Shown: positions 1-8,377 of the stretch, in pieces
Position numbering within the stretch: the first letter of the stretch is position 1
Layout: each line of letters starts with the position of its first letter
Source: Kordia zhangzhouensis
GTDB taxonomy: Bacteria > Bacteroidota > Bacteroidia > Flavobacteriales > Flavobacteriaceae
DNA length: 64,000 nt
Assembly (NCBI RefSeq): GCF_001005305.1
Contig: NZ_LBMH01000007.1
Coordinates: forward strand, 108,083-172,082
Direction of reading: 5' to 3'
Program-made: the position numbers and the translations under genes
Notes under the pieces: generated by a model
Seen by the model: only the letters and a program-made list of their open reading frames with translations
Told to the model about the DNA's origin: nothing
Databases searched by the model: none

Positions 1-1
1 A

Positions 2-610
2 TTATTAAATGATAAAAAAATGGTTATTACAGACAATAACCCTAATGCTGTAGACTTGAACGTGAGAGGATTTGCACTGATTGATGGTCAAAATGCTTCT
101 CTTTTATTTGGAGCAACAGGAGGAGAATCGCTCGGACAATGGGGAATTGAGTATAATGAATATGCAACGGTAAAAGGATTGAATTTCTGGAAACCTGCTG
201 GCAGCAATAATTTTGGAAATTACTATATGTTTTTGACAGATACTGGTAAAGTAAGTATTGGACTTGATCCGAACGCAGCAGGTACTTATAATGGCGATTT
301 TAAATTATATGTTTCAGAAGGCATCATGACGGAAAAAGTGAAAGTCACTTTGCGTAGTTCTAGTGATTGGTCTGATTATGTATTTGAAGATGATTATAAA
401 TTATTACCCCTAGAAGAGGTCGAAGCGCATATTGAAAAAAATGGTCACTTACCGAATGTGCCAAGTGCCGAAGAAGTAGCCAAAGAAGGAATTGATTTAG
501 CAAAAATGGATGCAAAACTCTTAGAGAAAATTGAAGAGCTCACATTGTATGTGATTGAACAACAAAAGCAAATAAAAGAATTACAGGAACAATTGAAAAC
601 TAAATCATAA
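2..610 (+). CDS. Surface/tail-fibre-like protein, C-terminal part (5' end outside window)
   Basis: The reading frame is open to the left edge (codons LLNDKK precede the first ATG at position 20), so this is most likely the 3' part of a longer gene. The visible part has a beta-rich region with the phrase LYVSEGIMTEKVKV, then PLEEVEAHIEKNGHLPNVPSAEEVAKEGIDL, then a C-terminal coiled coil of about 30 residues (LLEKIEELTLYVIEQQKQIKELQEQL). This ending is common in Bacteroidota surface proteins with phage tail-fibre-like repeats, where the helix probably drives trimerisation. No catalytic residues are seen. The next gene starts 3 bp after the stop, so the two are probably co-transcribed. Function unknown. 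Confidence 0.75.
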   Translation, partial: LLNDKKMVITDNNPNAVDLNVRGFALIDGQNASLLFGATGGESLGQWGIEYNEYATVKGLNFWKPAGSNNFGNYYMFLTDTGKVSIGLDPNAAGTYNGDFKLYVSEGIMTEKVKVTLRSSSDWSDYVFEDDYKLLPLEEVEAHIEKNGHLPNVPSAEEVAKEGIDLAKMDAKLLEKIEELTLYVIEQQKQIKELQEQLKTKS

Positions 611-613
611 GCA

Positions 614-3004
614 ATGAGAAAAATTATAATTGTATGTTTCTTCTTTATTGCTTTCTCGAATATTGCTTTTCCACAAGAAAATCTCATTCCTAATGGCCAT
701 TTTGATGAGAATACTTCACAATATAATGGCGGCTTAGACCCTAGAGATTATTATACCGCAGGGCAAGATTGTAGTCTAGGTAGAGAACGATTTGAATCGG
801 AAATAACATCTTGGTATGTTGCTACGTCAGATGCTCCATCAAGCGAACTGGAAAATCCTTTTGTCAGAAGATGTTCTCCAGATTGGATCGCAGGTTATAC
901 GTATGATACAGGAGCTCCGGATTGTACCAATACAGAAGACTCGTTTTATTTAGCACATGGATTGAACACGGAAAGTGTTATGGTTGAATTGAAAAATGGT
1001 TATAAATTAATCAAAGGGCAATCATATAAATTTCGAGTTAAGGTAAGATCCGCTAGAGGTGCAGGAAGTTTTCAATTAGTATTTTCAACAAAAATTGAAG
1101 GCTTACGAGTGCAGCCTCATAAAAAATGGGTGGCAGGAGATTTTTATTTCAATCCTGATTGTGAATGGCAAAATATAGAATACTACTTCACGGTTCCAAC
1201 TGATGATGAGAATGATTATGCTGAAATGAAGTATCTAATTTTACAATTCAACCATGAAAAGAATAAAGATGATTACGGTCATAAAATTGCAATGCATTAT
1301 GACGATGTATTCCTCGCCGAAGGTGAAAAATGTGAAGACATAAAGTATATTCAAGATTGGCAATATCATAATATTCATAAAATTGAACAAGCCAATTTGG
1401 AAATTCATGCTGGTGCCAATGTGAGTCCGTATGCTTGGGACGAAAACAGTCCTGTTATAGTAAAAAGTACCGCAAAAGTAATTTACAGAGCGCCTACTGT
1501 GTATTTAGAGCCTGGCTTTTTTATAGAAGAACCTGGAAGCTATTTTGAAACACAAGTCGGAACTTGTGTAGAAGATCCATGTCCGTCAATTGAAGCTTTT
1601 ACACCAACATCAACAACAGTTTGTTCGAGTTCAGCAACATTAGGAGAAAATATTTCTGCACAACCAGGCGTTTTTTACAGTTGGTCTCCAGCAGAATATT
1701 TTTCAAATCCATGGTCTAGAATTACTGACTTTAACCCACCTACGGGTTCAGGTTGTGTAAATGCCAAATTGGTAATTTGGACCATTTGTGGAGAAAGTCA
1801 AGCGTTTCCGTTTACCATGAGTTATTTTGATACAGCACCATCTATTACTGTCAATAATACGACTCCTGGAACGAATAATTTAAACCTTGACTTGGACATT
1901 TCCAATGCCAACTCCTACACTGTTACAGCAGTAAATGTTGCAAATGGAGCAGTATTGTATACGGATACGCAAAGTTCAAGTTGTGACAATTTAAACATAA
2001 ACAACGTACTTTTAGATTTGAACTCATGTCTTTTAGATATGTGTGATGATGTTGAAATAACAATCACTGCTTCTAATCCTTGTTTTAATGATGTACAGGA
2101 AGTTTTTACTTGGACAGCACCAATACCAGTGGCACCTGTAATTGGGATATCAAATATAGTAAGTACTGATTTCGATTATCAATTTGACCTAGCACTTCCG
2201 TCTAGTTATGAATATGTAGTAATTGAAACATGGGATGAACAAGAAACTACATTAATCTGTTCTCAAACTGTGGAAGCTTGTAGCAATCCAACGATTGACA
2301 CATATCATTTTGATGTTACGAGTTGTCTAACGGGTTGTGTTTCACAATGTCATAATTATAAGATCAAAGTAAGAATGAAGAATTTCTGTTATCCAACTGA
2401 GGCAGTTTCAATACTATCGTGGAATAAATCGAATACTACATTTTCAATGCCTTCAAGCTATCCAAATGTCATTACGGCAAATGGCGATGGTATTAATGAC
2501 ACCTTATGTTTTAGCCCTCAAGGAGCCGATTTTTATCACCTAGTTGTCGTAAATAGAGCAGGAAATATAATGTTTGAATCATCAGGTTGTGTTACAGAAA
2601 ACCCTGTGTGTATTTGGACTCCACCAACCAACATTATGGATGATACTTATTTTTATACCATAGATTTTAGCAATCAGTGTGGACAATCTGGAAGTAATCA
2701 TGGCCCTGTTCAAGTTTTCAATGCTTATAGAACCACAATAGACGAACCTGATAAATTTGATCCAATAACTACGACAGAAATTTCAGTATATCCCAATCCT
2801 TCTAAAGGAATATTTAATGTGAACTTAGGCGCAATGTCTGAAGCCAATATGACTGTTTTGGATATTACAGGGAAGACTGTGTATACTAAAAATACAACAA
2901 GCACTGTTGAAACTCTTAATCTTAGCAAATATGCAAAAGGTATTTACTTTTTAAAGATTGAAAACAAAGAGCGCACAGTCACTAAAAAGTTAATTATTGA
3001 ATAG
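614..3004 (+). CDS. Secreted multidomain protein with T9SS type A sorting domain
   Basis: A 796-residue secreted protein. A signal peptide covers residues 1-20 (hydrophobic, ending AFPQ). Residues 25-240 form a Cys-containing region that looks like a carbohydrate-binding or jelly-roll module. Beta-sandwich repeats follow. Near residues 615-700 is a CHU_C/gliding-associated type segment (PNVITANGDGINDTLCF). The last 75 residues are a T9SS type A sorting domain (SVYPNPSKGIFNV ... GIYFLKIENKERTVTKKLIIE). It should be exported by the type IX system and either anchored or released. The rich Cys content suggests disulfides outside the cell. No enzyme motif was recognised; adhesin or structural surface protein is the likeliest role. 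Confidence 0.85.
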   Translation: MRKIIIVCFFFIAFSNIAFPQENLIPNGHFDENTSQYNGGLDPRDYYTAGQDCSLGRERFESEITSWYVATSDAPSSELENPFVRRCSPDWIAGYTYDTGAPDCTNTEDSFYLAHGLNTESVMVELKNGYKLIKGQSYKFRVKVRSARGAGSFQLVFSTKIEGLRVQPHKKWVAGDFYFNPDCEWQNIEYYFTVPTDDENDYAEMKYLILQFNHEKNKDDYGHKIAMHYDDVFLAEGEKCEDIKYIQDWQYHNIHKIEQANLEIHAGANVSPYAWDENSPVIVKSTAKVIYRAPTVYLEPGFFIEEPGSYFETQVGTCVEDPCPSIEAFTPTSTTVCSSSATLGENISAQPGVFYSWSPAEYFSNPWSRITDFNPPTGSGCVNAKLVIWTICGESQAFPFTMSYFDTAPSITVNNTTPGTNNLNLDLDISNANSYTVTAVNVANGAVLYTDTQSSSCDNLNINNVLLDLNSCLLDMCDDVEITITASNPCFNDVQEVFTWTAPIPVAPVIGISNIVSTDFDYQFDLALPSSYEYVVIETWDEQETTLICSQTVEACSNPTIDTYHFDVTSCLTGCVSQCHNYKIKVRMKNFCYPTEAVSILSWNKSNTTFSMPSSYPNVITANGDGINDTLCFSPQGADFYHLVVVNRAGNIMFESSGCVTENPVCIWTPPTNIMDDTYFYTIDFSNQCGQSGSNHGPVQVFNAYRTTIDEPDKFDPITTTEISVYPNPSKGIFNVNLGAMSEANMTVLDITGKTVYTKNTTSTVETLNLSKYAKGIYFLKIENKERTVTKKLIIE

Positions 3005-3047
3005 ACATCGTTTTTAACAGGGTACAAATGCTATTCTTTAGTTTTTT

Positions 3048-3085
3048 ACTGGCATTGATATAATATCAATGCCAGTATTTTTTTC
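3048..3085 (+). terminator. Rho-independent terminator after the T9SS protein gene
   Basis: A perfect 13-bp stem ACTGGCATTGATA / TATCAATGCCAGT with a 3-nt loop, followed directly by a T run. It lies 44 bp past the stop codon and points with the plus-strand operon. Confidence 0.85.
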
Positions 3086-3115
3086 TAAAATAATTTATAT
3101 TCTGATTAGAAGTAA

Positions 3116-3685
3116 TCACGCGTATTTTTTAATCAAGAATTGACGAAAGCTAAAGATTAATCCTCCGTATAAACCACCTACTATAAATCCAGTAATCACA
3201 TCTCCAGGAAAGTGTACACCGATATAAATTCGGCTATATCCTACCAATGCCGCCCAAAACAATAATATGAAAATGAGCTGTTTGTAATGATTTCGTAATA
3301 CCAATCCAATAAATGTAGCTAAAGCCATTGCATTAGACGCGTGTCCTGAAAAATATCCAAACTGTCCACCACAATAGGATTTAACCAAACGCATGTGATC
3401 CATAAGATCTGCTGTGTGGCAAGGCCGTGGACGTAAAAAAAGTGTTTTCTTAAAAAGATTTGCGGTTTGATCTGTCAAAGTAATTAATACTGCAACCAAT
3501 ACTAGTGTGAAAAAAAGTTCCTTTTTTTTATGTGTTTTTAATATCAGAATCAACAAAAAAGCATATAGAGGAATTGCATAATATTTGTTCGTAATAAACA
3601 TCCAAAAACCATCCCATGTTGGCGTTCCGAGTCCGTTGAGAAAAAGAAAAAGCTCTTTATCGTATTGTATAAGTTGTTCAATCAT
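3116..3685 (-). CDS. PAP2-family membrane phosphatase
   Basis: A 189-residue integral membrane protein of the type 2 phosphatidic acid phosphatase family. All three signature motifs are visible: KKTLFLRPRP (residues 79-88), SGH (113-115) and SRxxxGxHFPGD (151-162), with the usual catalytic His residues in the second and third. About five to six membrane helices surround them. Family members remove phosphate from undecaprenyl diphosphate, phosphatidate or similar lipids at the membrane surface; the exact substrate cannot be read from sequence. It is the last gene of a three-gene operon behind the MATE transporter. Confidence 0.88.
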   Translation of the reverse strand: MIEQLIQYDKELFLFLNGLGTPTWDGFWMFITNKYYAIPLYAFLLILILKTHKKKELFFTLVLVAVLITLTDQTANLFKKTLFLRPRPCHTADLMDHMRLVKSYCGGQFGYFSGHASNAMALATFIGLVLRNHYKQLIFILLFWAALVGYSRIYIGVHFPGDVITGFIVGGLYGGLIFSFRQFLIKKYA

Positions 3686-3693
3686 AAGTTTTA

Positions 3694-3921
3694 TTACTCT
3701 TCGTAGCGAGCTAATTCACGATCATAAAAATCATTTGCAGCTTGAAATAAGTTCTCAGCTTCGGCAGCAAGTTCTTTTTCATCTTCTTTTTCAAACTCTT
3801 CTAACCATTCTACTTCATCATTTTCTAGATTGATGATAAAACGAGGAAATTCAGTATGAATGATGAAAATAGCATTCGGATAATCAGTGTTGTCACCCAA
3901 TAAAAATTTAGGAAGTTCCAT
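3694..3921 (-). CDS. Small acidic conserved hypothetical protein
   Basis: 75 residues, strongly acidic in the middle (NDEVEWLEEFEKEDEKELAAEAENLFQAANDFYDRELA). It has no signal peptide or membrane helix, so it is probably cytosolic. The start overlaps the end of the MATE gene by 14 bp and the PAP2 gene begins 8 bp after its stop, so the three genes are almost certainly one transcript. No function recognised. Confidence 0.75.
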   Translation of the reverse strand: MELPKFLLGDNTDYPNAIFIIHTEFPRFIINLENDEVEWLEEFEKEDEKELAAEAENLFQAANDFYDRELARYEE

Positions 3922-5299
3922 AAGCGGCTTGCGTATTAATAAGTTTTTTTGACAAATAGTTAAATCTAATATACAATAATATAGCGGAAACAGTTAATCC
4001 TGCCAATAATCCAATCCAAATTCCTGAGCTTCCAAAATCTGTGTAAAGTCCTAAATAATATGATATAGGAAATCCTACAACCCAATAAGCAATAAAGGTA
4101 ATTCCCGTTGGAATTTTCACGTCTTGTAACCCGCGTAAAATCCCCAATCCTACAACCTGAATTCCATCTGATATTTGAAAAAAAGCGGAAACTAATAAGA
4201 GTTCTGCTGCAATTAAGATTACTTCTTGGTTATCAGTAAAATTGGCAACATCTGATTCATTGACATATAATGTAGGAAACCATGTGTTTAACAGCATAAA
4301 CATGATTGCAAATATAATGTCTATAAGCAATACAAGTAATAAAAGAGATAAAGCAATTCGGCGAAGTTCAGAAAAGTGCTTCAGTCCTTTTTGATTTCCC
4401 ACCCGAATCGTAGCAGCAACACTTAATCCCATTGCAACCATAAATGTCATAGATGATAAGTTTAATGCAATTTGATTGGCTGCCTGAGCATTTTTACCTA
4501 AAATACCTGATAACCAAATAGCCGCAGTAAAAATGGCAACTTCAAACAACATTTGCAACGAAGAAGGAAATCCGAGAGATATAATTTTTTTAAGTACTGT
4601 TTTTTTGATAATCGTAAAGTTAAAATTGGTTACATACTCTCTAAACTTCTTTTTATAACGTAATAATAACCATATAAATATAAGCATCACAACACGAGAA
4701 ACTAAAGTACCAATAGCAGCTCCAATAATTCCCCATTTAGGGAAAATCCAAATACCGAAAATTAAAAAGTAATTGATAACCACATTTACAACATTTGCTA
4801 ATAATGTAGCCCACATTGCATATTTGGTTTGTGACAAACCATCTGCAAATTGCTTAAATGCTTGAAACATAATTAACGGAATCAACGATGCCGCTACTAA
4901 ATTAAGATATGGCATAGCCAAATCAACAACTTCTTTAGGCTGATCCATGACATACATCAGTGGTTTTGCCAATAAAACACCAAAAAACACACTTATCCCA
5001 ATTAGAGTACACAAAAGCAGACCGTGTTTAAGAGCACTTTTTACTTTTTGTGTATCGCCTGCTGCATCTGCCTCTGCAACCAATGTTGTAATTGCTGTAG
5101 AAAAACCAATTCCCAAAGACATGGCGATAAAAAGAAAACTATTACCCAAAGATACAGCCGCAAGTTCAGCTGTTCCTAATTGCCCAACCATGGCATTGTC
5201 TACAAAACTCACAAAAGTGTGTCCTAGCATACCTAATATGATTGGGGAAGCTAGTTTTAAATTGTAAGCAAATTCTTTGGTGTAATTTTGTAAGATCAC
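3908..5299 (-). CDS. MATE family multidrug/cation antiporter
   Basis: A polytopic membrane protein with twelve predicted helices and the MATE N-terminal signature (LKLASPIILGMLGHTFVSFVDNAMVGQLGTAELAAVSLGNSF). Family members export drugs or metabolites in exchange for Na+ or H+. I start it at a GTG (reads ILQNYTKEFAYN...), giving 463 residues, the usual family length. The frame stays open upstream to 5434, but the extra 45 residues are Lys/Arg-rich, unlike MATE N-termini, and would overlap the -33/-7 promoter of the opposite-strand peptide gene. First gene of an operon with the small acidic protein and PAP2 phosphatase. Confidence 0.87.
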   Translation of the reverse strand: MILQNYTKEFAYNLKLASPIILGMLGHTFVSFVDNAMVGQLGTAELAAVSLGNSFLFIAMSLGIGFSTAITTLVAEADAAGDTQKVKSALKHGLLLCTLIGISVFFGVLLAKPLMYVMDQPKEVVDLAMPYLNLVAASLIPLIMFQAFKQFADGLSQTKYAMWATLLANVVNVVINYFLIFGIWIFPKWGIIGAAIGTLVSRVVMLIFIWLLLRYKKKFREYVTNFNFTIIKKTVLKKIISLGFPSSLQMLFEVAIFTAAIWLSGILGKNAQAANQIALNLSSMTFMVAMGLSVAATIRVGNQKGLKHFSELRRIALSLLLLVLLIDIIFAIMFMLLNTWFPTLYVNESDVANFTDNQEVILIAAELLLVSAFFQISDGIQVVGLGILRGLQDVKIPTGITFIAYWVVGFPISYYLGLYTDFGSSGIWIGLLAGLTVSAILLYIRFNYLSKKLINTQAAYGTS

Positions 5300-5423
5300 T
5301 CGTAGTATTTTGACGTGCAAATATAGAACTCTTCTAGCGTTTATAACTACTGTTTTTAATGAATTTACTCTTTCTATTTTATAAATTGAACAGTCTATTT
5401 TTTTAAAATGAAAAGAAGACTTC

Positions 5424-5454
5424 TTTGTAAACAATACCTATACAACTACTTTAG
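5424..5454 (+). promoter_or_regulatory. Bacteroidota-type promoter of the first INGG peptide gene
   Basis: TTTG at 5424-5427, then 19 bp, then TACTTTAG at 5447-5454 (consensus TAnnTTTG, one mismatch). It lies about 70 bp ahead of the peptide start codon, implying a leader RNA of roughly 60 nt. Confidence 0.5.
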
Positions 5455-5522
5455 TGTCATGAAAAGAATGAGTGGCTTACACATTTAATCAACTTAATTA
5501 TTAATTATTAACTTTTACAATC

Positions 5523-5714
5523 ATGAAGAAAAACATTTTAAACATTAAGGGAGTTTCTGCGATTTCAAAAGAACAACAAAGTCAAATCAACGGAGGAGCA
5601 GGATACGACTTCTCAAAATGTGGATGTGACTGTGCTGGACGCGTTACAGGTCCAAAATATTGTGAGTGGTTTATCGCTTGTCCACAAGTATACACTTGCA
5701 ACGATACTATTTAA
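5523..5714 (+). CDS. INGG-leader, Cys-rich small peptide (RiPP/bacteriocin-like), copy 1
   Basis: 63 residues. The N-terminal half (MKKNILNIKGVSAISKEQQ... ending INGG) is a double-glycine leader of the type cut by C39-peptidase ABC transporters. The mature part would be about 38 residues with six Cys in the pattern CGCDC-x9-C-x5-C-x5-C. The next gene is a paralogue with the same Cys layout. Many flavobacteria, Kordia in particular, carry families of such peptides. No modification enzyme, C39 transporter or immunity gene lies next to it, so processing would have to be supplied from elsewhere. Bacteriocin or signalling peptide are both possible; this is inference from the leader and Cys pattern only. 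Confidence 0.75.
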   Translation: MKKNILNIKGVSAISKEQQSQINGGAGYDFSKCGCDCAGRVTGPKYCEWFIACPQVYTCNDTI

Positions 5715-5784
5715 GATTATACTTATTTTGGGCAGTGCTCAAACAAAATATAGTCAACTAAACTAAAATCTATATTTTAAAAGT

Positions 5785-5817
5785 AAAAGGCTTCGAAGGT
5801 AATGGTAGAAGCCTTTT
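5785..5817 (+). terminator. Terminator after INGG peptide copy 1
   Basis: Ten-bp stem AAAAGGCTTC / GAAGCCTTTT around a 13-nt loop, about 70 bp past the stop. Bidirectional in form. It separates the two peptide genes into individual transcripts. Confidence 0.75.
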
Positions 5818-5892
5818 AACACTTTTCAAAGTATTCAAATCAAACGATATCCTTTAAACGCTTCAACCTAAAACTTAAAAATTTATTATATC

Positions 5893-6111
5893 ATGAAAAA
5901 AACCATTTTAAACATTCAAGGAGCAACAAAGATTTCAAAAGCTGCACAAAGTGAAATTAACGGAGGTGCACGTTGGAATCCTGGTGGTGGAAACAACGAT
6001 TTATCAAAATGTGGGTGTGACTGTGCTGGACGTGTAACAGGTCCTTTTTACTGTCACTTAGAAATTGCTTGTCCACAAGTATATACTTGTGATGACGCGC
6101 AGACTATGTAA
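5893..6111 (+). CDS. INGG-leader, Cys-rich small peptide (RiPP/bacteriocin-like), copy 2
   Basis: 72-residue paralogue of the upstream peptide. The leader is near-identical in layout (MKKTILNIQGATKISKAAQ... INGG). The core repeats the block LSKCGCDCAGRVTGPxYC and ends IACPQVYTC. The insert RWNPGGGNNDL after the GG site makes the predicted mature peptide longer than copy 1. All six Cys are kept while the residues between them vary, which suggests disulfides or another Cys-based modification. It has its own terminator and was likely produced by tandem duplication. Confidence 0.75.
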   Translation: MKKTILNIQGATKISKAAQSEINGGARWNPGGGNNDLSKCGCDCAGRVTGPFYCHLEIACPQVYTCDDAQTM

Positions 6112-6134
6112 AGCAGTTTCATAATTTAAATCGT

Positions 6135-6170
6135 AAAAAAGGCTTCATAAATTTATGAAGCCTTTTATTT
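6135..6170. terminator. Bidirectional terminator between convergent peptide genes
   Basis: Perfect inverted repeat GGCTTCATA-AATT-TATGAAGCC (6141-6162) flanked by an A run on the left and a T run on the right. It can serve the plus-strand INGG peptide and the minus-strand lanthipeptide-like gene. Confidence 0.8.
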
Positions 6171-6189
6171 TTATCATTCTTTTTAAATA

Positions 6190-6384
6190 TTAAATATCTG
6201 TATCTGGGCAATCATTGTCGTATGAAACTGTTTGAGTGCGTCCTCCTTTTGGTGTTCTTGATTCTTGAATAGTACAAGGTACTGTTGATTGTGGATCAGT
6301 TGTCCCTCTTCCCTTTATGGCAAAGGCATTTACTTTAGCGATTTGTATTTTTTTTAGGTGTAATGATTTCTTCTGCGTTTTCAT
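6190..6384 (-). CDS. Class I lanthipeptide-leader-like small peptide
   Basis: 64 residues. The N-terminus KKSLHLKKIQIAKVN resembles the leader seen in Bacteroidota class I lanthipeptide precursors (KKLxLKKxxIAxLN). The core is rich in Thr and Ser (GRGTTDPQSTVPCTIQESRTPKGGRTQTVSYDNDCPDTDI) with two Cys that could form thioether rings. No LanB dehydratase, LanC cyclase or exporter is present in the window. If the peptide is modified, the enzymes must act from another locus. Identification rests on the leader alone. Confidence 0.6.
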   Translation of the reverse strand: MKTQKKSLHLKKIQIAKVNAFAIKGRGTTDPQSTVPCTIQESRTPKGGRTQTVSYDNDCPDTDI

Positions 6385-6481
6385 GACTATGTATTTTATT
6401 TATTAGTTTTTATTCAAGATACTATTTGTGCGGTTTGCTTGTTATAAAAAGGCTTGCCAATTTATAAAATGAACACTCTTT

Positions 6482-8167
6482 TTAGCGTATTTTTTTTAAG
6501 TATGTTGAAGGGTTCTCGCCTGTTTTAGCTTTAAAAGCTCTTGAAAACGATCCGTGACTTTTATACCCAACTTCTTTCGCAATAGCTTTAATTGTATACA
6601 TGCGGAATTTTTTATCTTTTTCTAATCGATCAAGTGTATATTGAATTCGTAAATTATTCAAATATTCGGTAAAGGTCATTTTTTTGTGTGAATTCAAAAT
6701 ACTCGATAAATATGTAGTATTCGTGTCAATTTTTTTAGCTGTTGCGTATAAATTGTATTTTGGATTAAGGTAAAACTCTTGTGCTTCTAAGTTGGCCAGT
6801 TTTTGAAGAAGTTCATCAACTGTTTTATCACTTTTGATTGTGTGTTGTATTTCTTTTTGAGGTTTGGCTATTTCTTCCGTTGCTACTTGCTCTATTACTT
6901 TTTCGCTAATGGTCATTTTCTTTTTTGAAAATTGTCTGTATAGAATAAAAGCAAACACACCAAACGCTACCACAGCAAATCCTAAAAACAAATACAGTCT
7001 GTTGGTATCCTTTTCGTGCAAAGCAGCATATTTATTCTTTATTTTTTCAATTTCGTACTGAGCCGCTGTTTGCAACACTATATCTTCATGATTGCTTGCT
7101 AAAAGACTATCATTAAAATCTTTAGCCCTTTGTCGAAAGAAAGATTCTTTTTCAAACTCTTTGATACTTTTATAAACATCTGCCTTTAATACCAGCGCTT
7201 CATAAAAATCTGTCAATAACATTTGTTGCTGATTGTAACGAGTTTCCAAAGAATCAAGTGTTTTAATAGCTTCTGTAGGTTCGTCATTTTTAAAATGATA
7301 ATCTGCAATCAAATACATGATTTTAGATACTTGCTTATCGTTATTAAAGTCCTTAAAAATTGTTTGCGCCTTTTGTAAACTTTCGTATGATTTGGCATAT
7401 AAACCTTGAGCAATTTGTGTTTTTCCTTTCAATTCAAACAAATAGGCTTTTCCTTCTATATCCTTAAAATGGTTGGCTATCACAATCCCTCTATCAATGT
7501 ATAACATGGCAGAATCTGAACGTTTTTCAGCCTGATAAGCTTTTGCCAGAAACATATGATAATTTATATAATCTTCTACATAATCAACGGAATCTTTTTC
7601 TATCAGTTTTTCTTTTTCAATTGTTGTAATCGCATCGTGAAAACTTTTTTTAGCTTCTCCATAACTATTGAGAGACAAGCTTAAAACGCCCATATTTCCA
7701 TTAATATTAATGAGTTGTCGGGTAAGTTTATTTCGTTCAGCAATTGAATAAGCATTTAATAAAATATCGGCTGCCTTATATTTGTTACCAAGTTCTATTT
7801 CGGCTGTAGCAATAGCAACTTGTGTTTGCACATAACGTGCACTATCTGTATCATCTGACCTATGCTGCAATGCTTTTTCATATTCTGACATTGCTTCGTT
7901 ATATATCCCTCTACTTTGATAAAAATCTGCTAAGTAAAAATGAGATCGGTATTGGTGAATAGAATCATTAAATATTTTTGCTTTGTGGTAATAATCCATT
8001 CGCAGTTCCATCAACGTATCGGTGTCCATACTTTGATGATTGAGAATAGCTTGTTCAGCTTGTTCAAGAATTTTTTTTACTTCAGTATTACTTTGAGAAC
8101 TCTGCGTATCTTGTTGACACGAGTACCACAAAAAACTGAGTAAAAAGATCAGTAAAAAACGATTCAT
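6482..8167 (-). CDS. Membrane-spanning TPR / AraC-type transcriptional regulator
   Basis: 561 residues in three parts. A signal or lipoprotein-like N-terminus (LIFLLSFLWYSCQQ, Cys near residue 17) is followed by a periplasmic TPR-repeat region (roughly residues 40-375). One transmembrane helix (about 393-412, LYLFLGFAVVAFGVFAFILY) leads to a cytoplasmic AraC/HTH_18 domain at the C-terminus (TYLSSILNSHKKMTFTEYLNNLRI ... AIAKEVGYKSHGSFSRAFKAKTGENPSTYLKKIR). This one-piece sensor/regulator layout is typical of Bacteroidota. The periplasmic TPRs presumably sense a peptide or protein signal. It points toward the lanthipeptide-like gene 98 bp downstream and could control the peptide cluster, but nothing in the sequence proves that. 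Confidence 0.85.
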   Translation of the reverse strand: MNRFLLIFLLSFLWYSCQQDTQSSQSNTEVKKILEQAEQAILNHQSMDTDTLMELRMDYYHKAKIFNDSIHQYRSHFYLADFYQSRGIYNEAMSEYEKALQHRSDDTDSARYVQTQVAIATAEIELGNKYKAADILLNAYSIAERNKLTRQLININGNMGVLSLSLNSYGEAKKSFHDAITTIEKEKLIEKDSVDYVEDYINYHMFLAKAYQAEKRSDSAMLYIDRGIVIANHFKDIEGKAYLFELKGKTQIAQGLYAKSYESLQKAQTIFKDFNNDKQVSKIMYLIADYHFKNDEPTEAIKTLDSLETRYNQQQMLLTDFYEALVLKADVYKSIKEFEKESFFRQRAKDFNDSLLASNHEDIVLQTAAQYEIEKIKNKYAALHEKDTNRLYLFLGFAVVAFGVFAFILYRQFSKKKMTISEKVIEQVATEEIAKPQKEIQHTIKSDKTVDELLQKLANLEAQEFYLNPKYNLYATAKKIDTNTTYLSSILNSHKKMTFTEYLNNLRIQYTLDRLEKDKKFRMYTIKAIAKEVGYKSHGSFSRAFKAKTGENPSTYLKKIR

Positions 8168-8314
8168 TTTTGATTAATTATGTCCCCTTGATGAAATATA
8201 CTTTTTTTCGAAAAATAACAAAGCTTTCTGTTTACTTTTTTTCAAGGATTGTGTTTAAGAAAAATTATTATTTACGTTTTAAAAAATAGATGTTCACATT
8301 CTGCAAATATATCC

Positions 8315-8350
8315 GAATAAAAAAGCAACGCTTTTTGGTAAACGTTGCTT
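8315..8350 (-). terminator. Terminator of purC
   Basis: Stem AAGCAACG / CGTTGCTT with a 12-nt loop. On the minus strand it is followed by a U run (the A run at 8315-8323). It lies about 28 bp past the purC stop. Confidence 0.75.
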
Positions 8351-8377
8351 CTAGAAATATCGATTGTATTTTGTGAG

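Noticed and set aside
5300..5434. N-terminal extension of the MATE transporter
   Set aside because: Adds 45 basic residues not seen in MATE proteins and overlaps the promoter region of the INGG peptide; a GTG at 5299 gives normal length.
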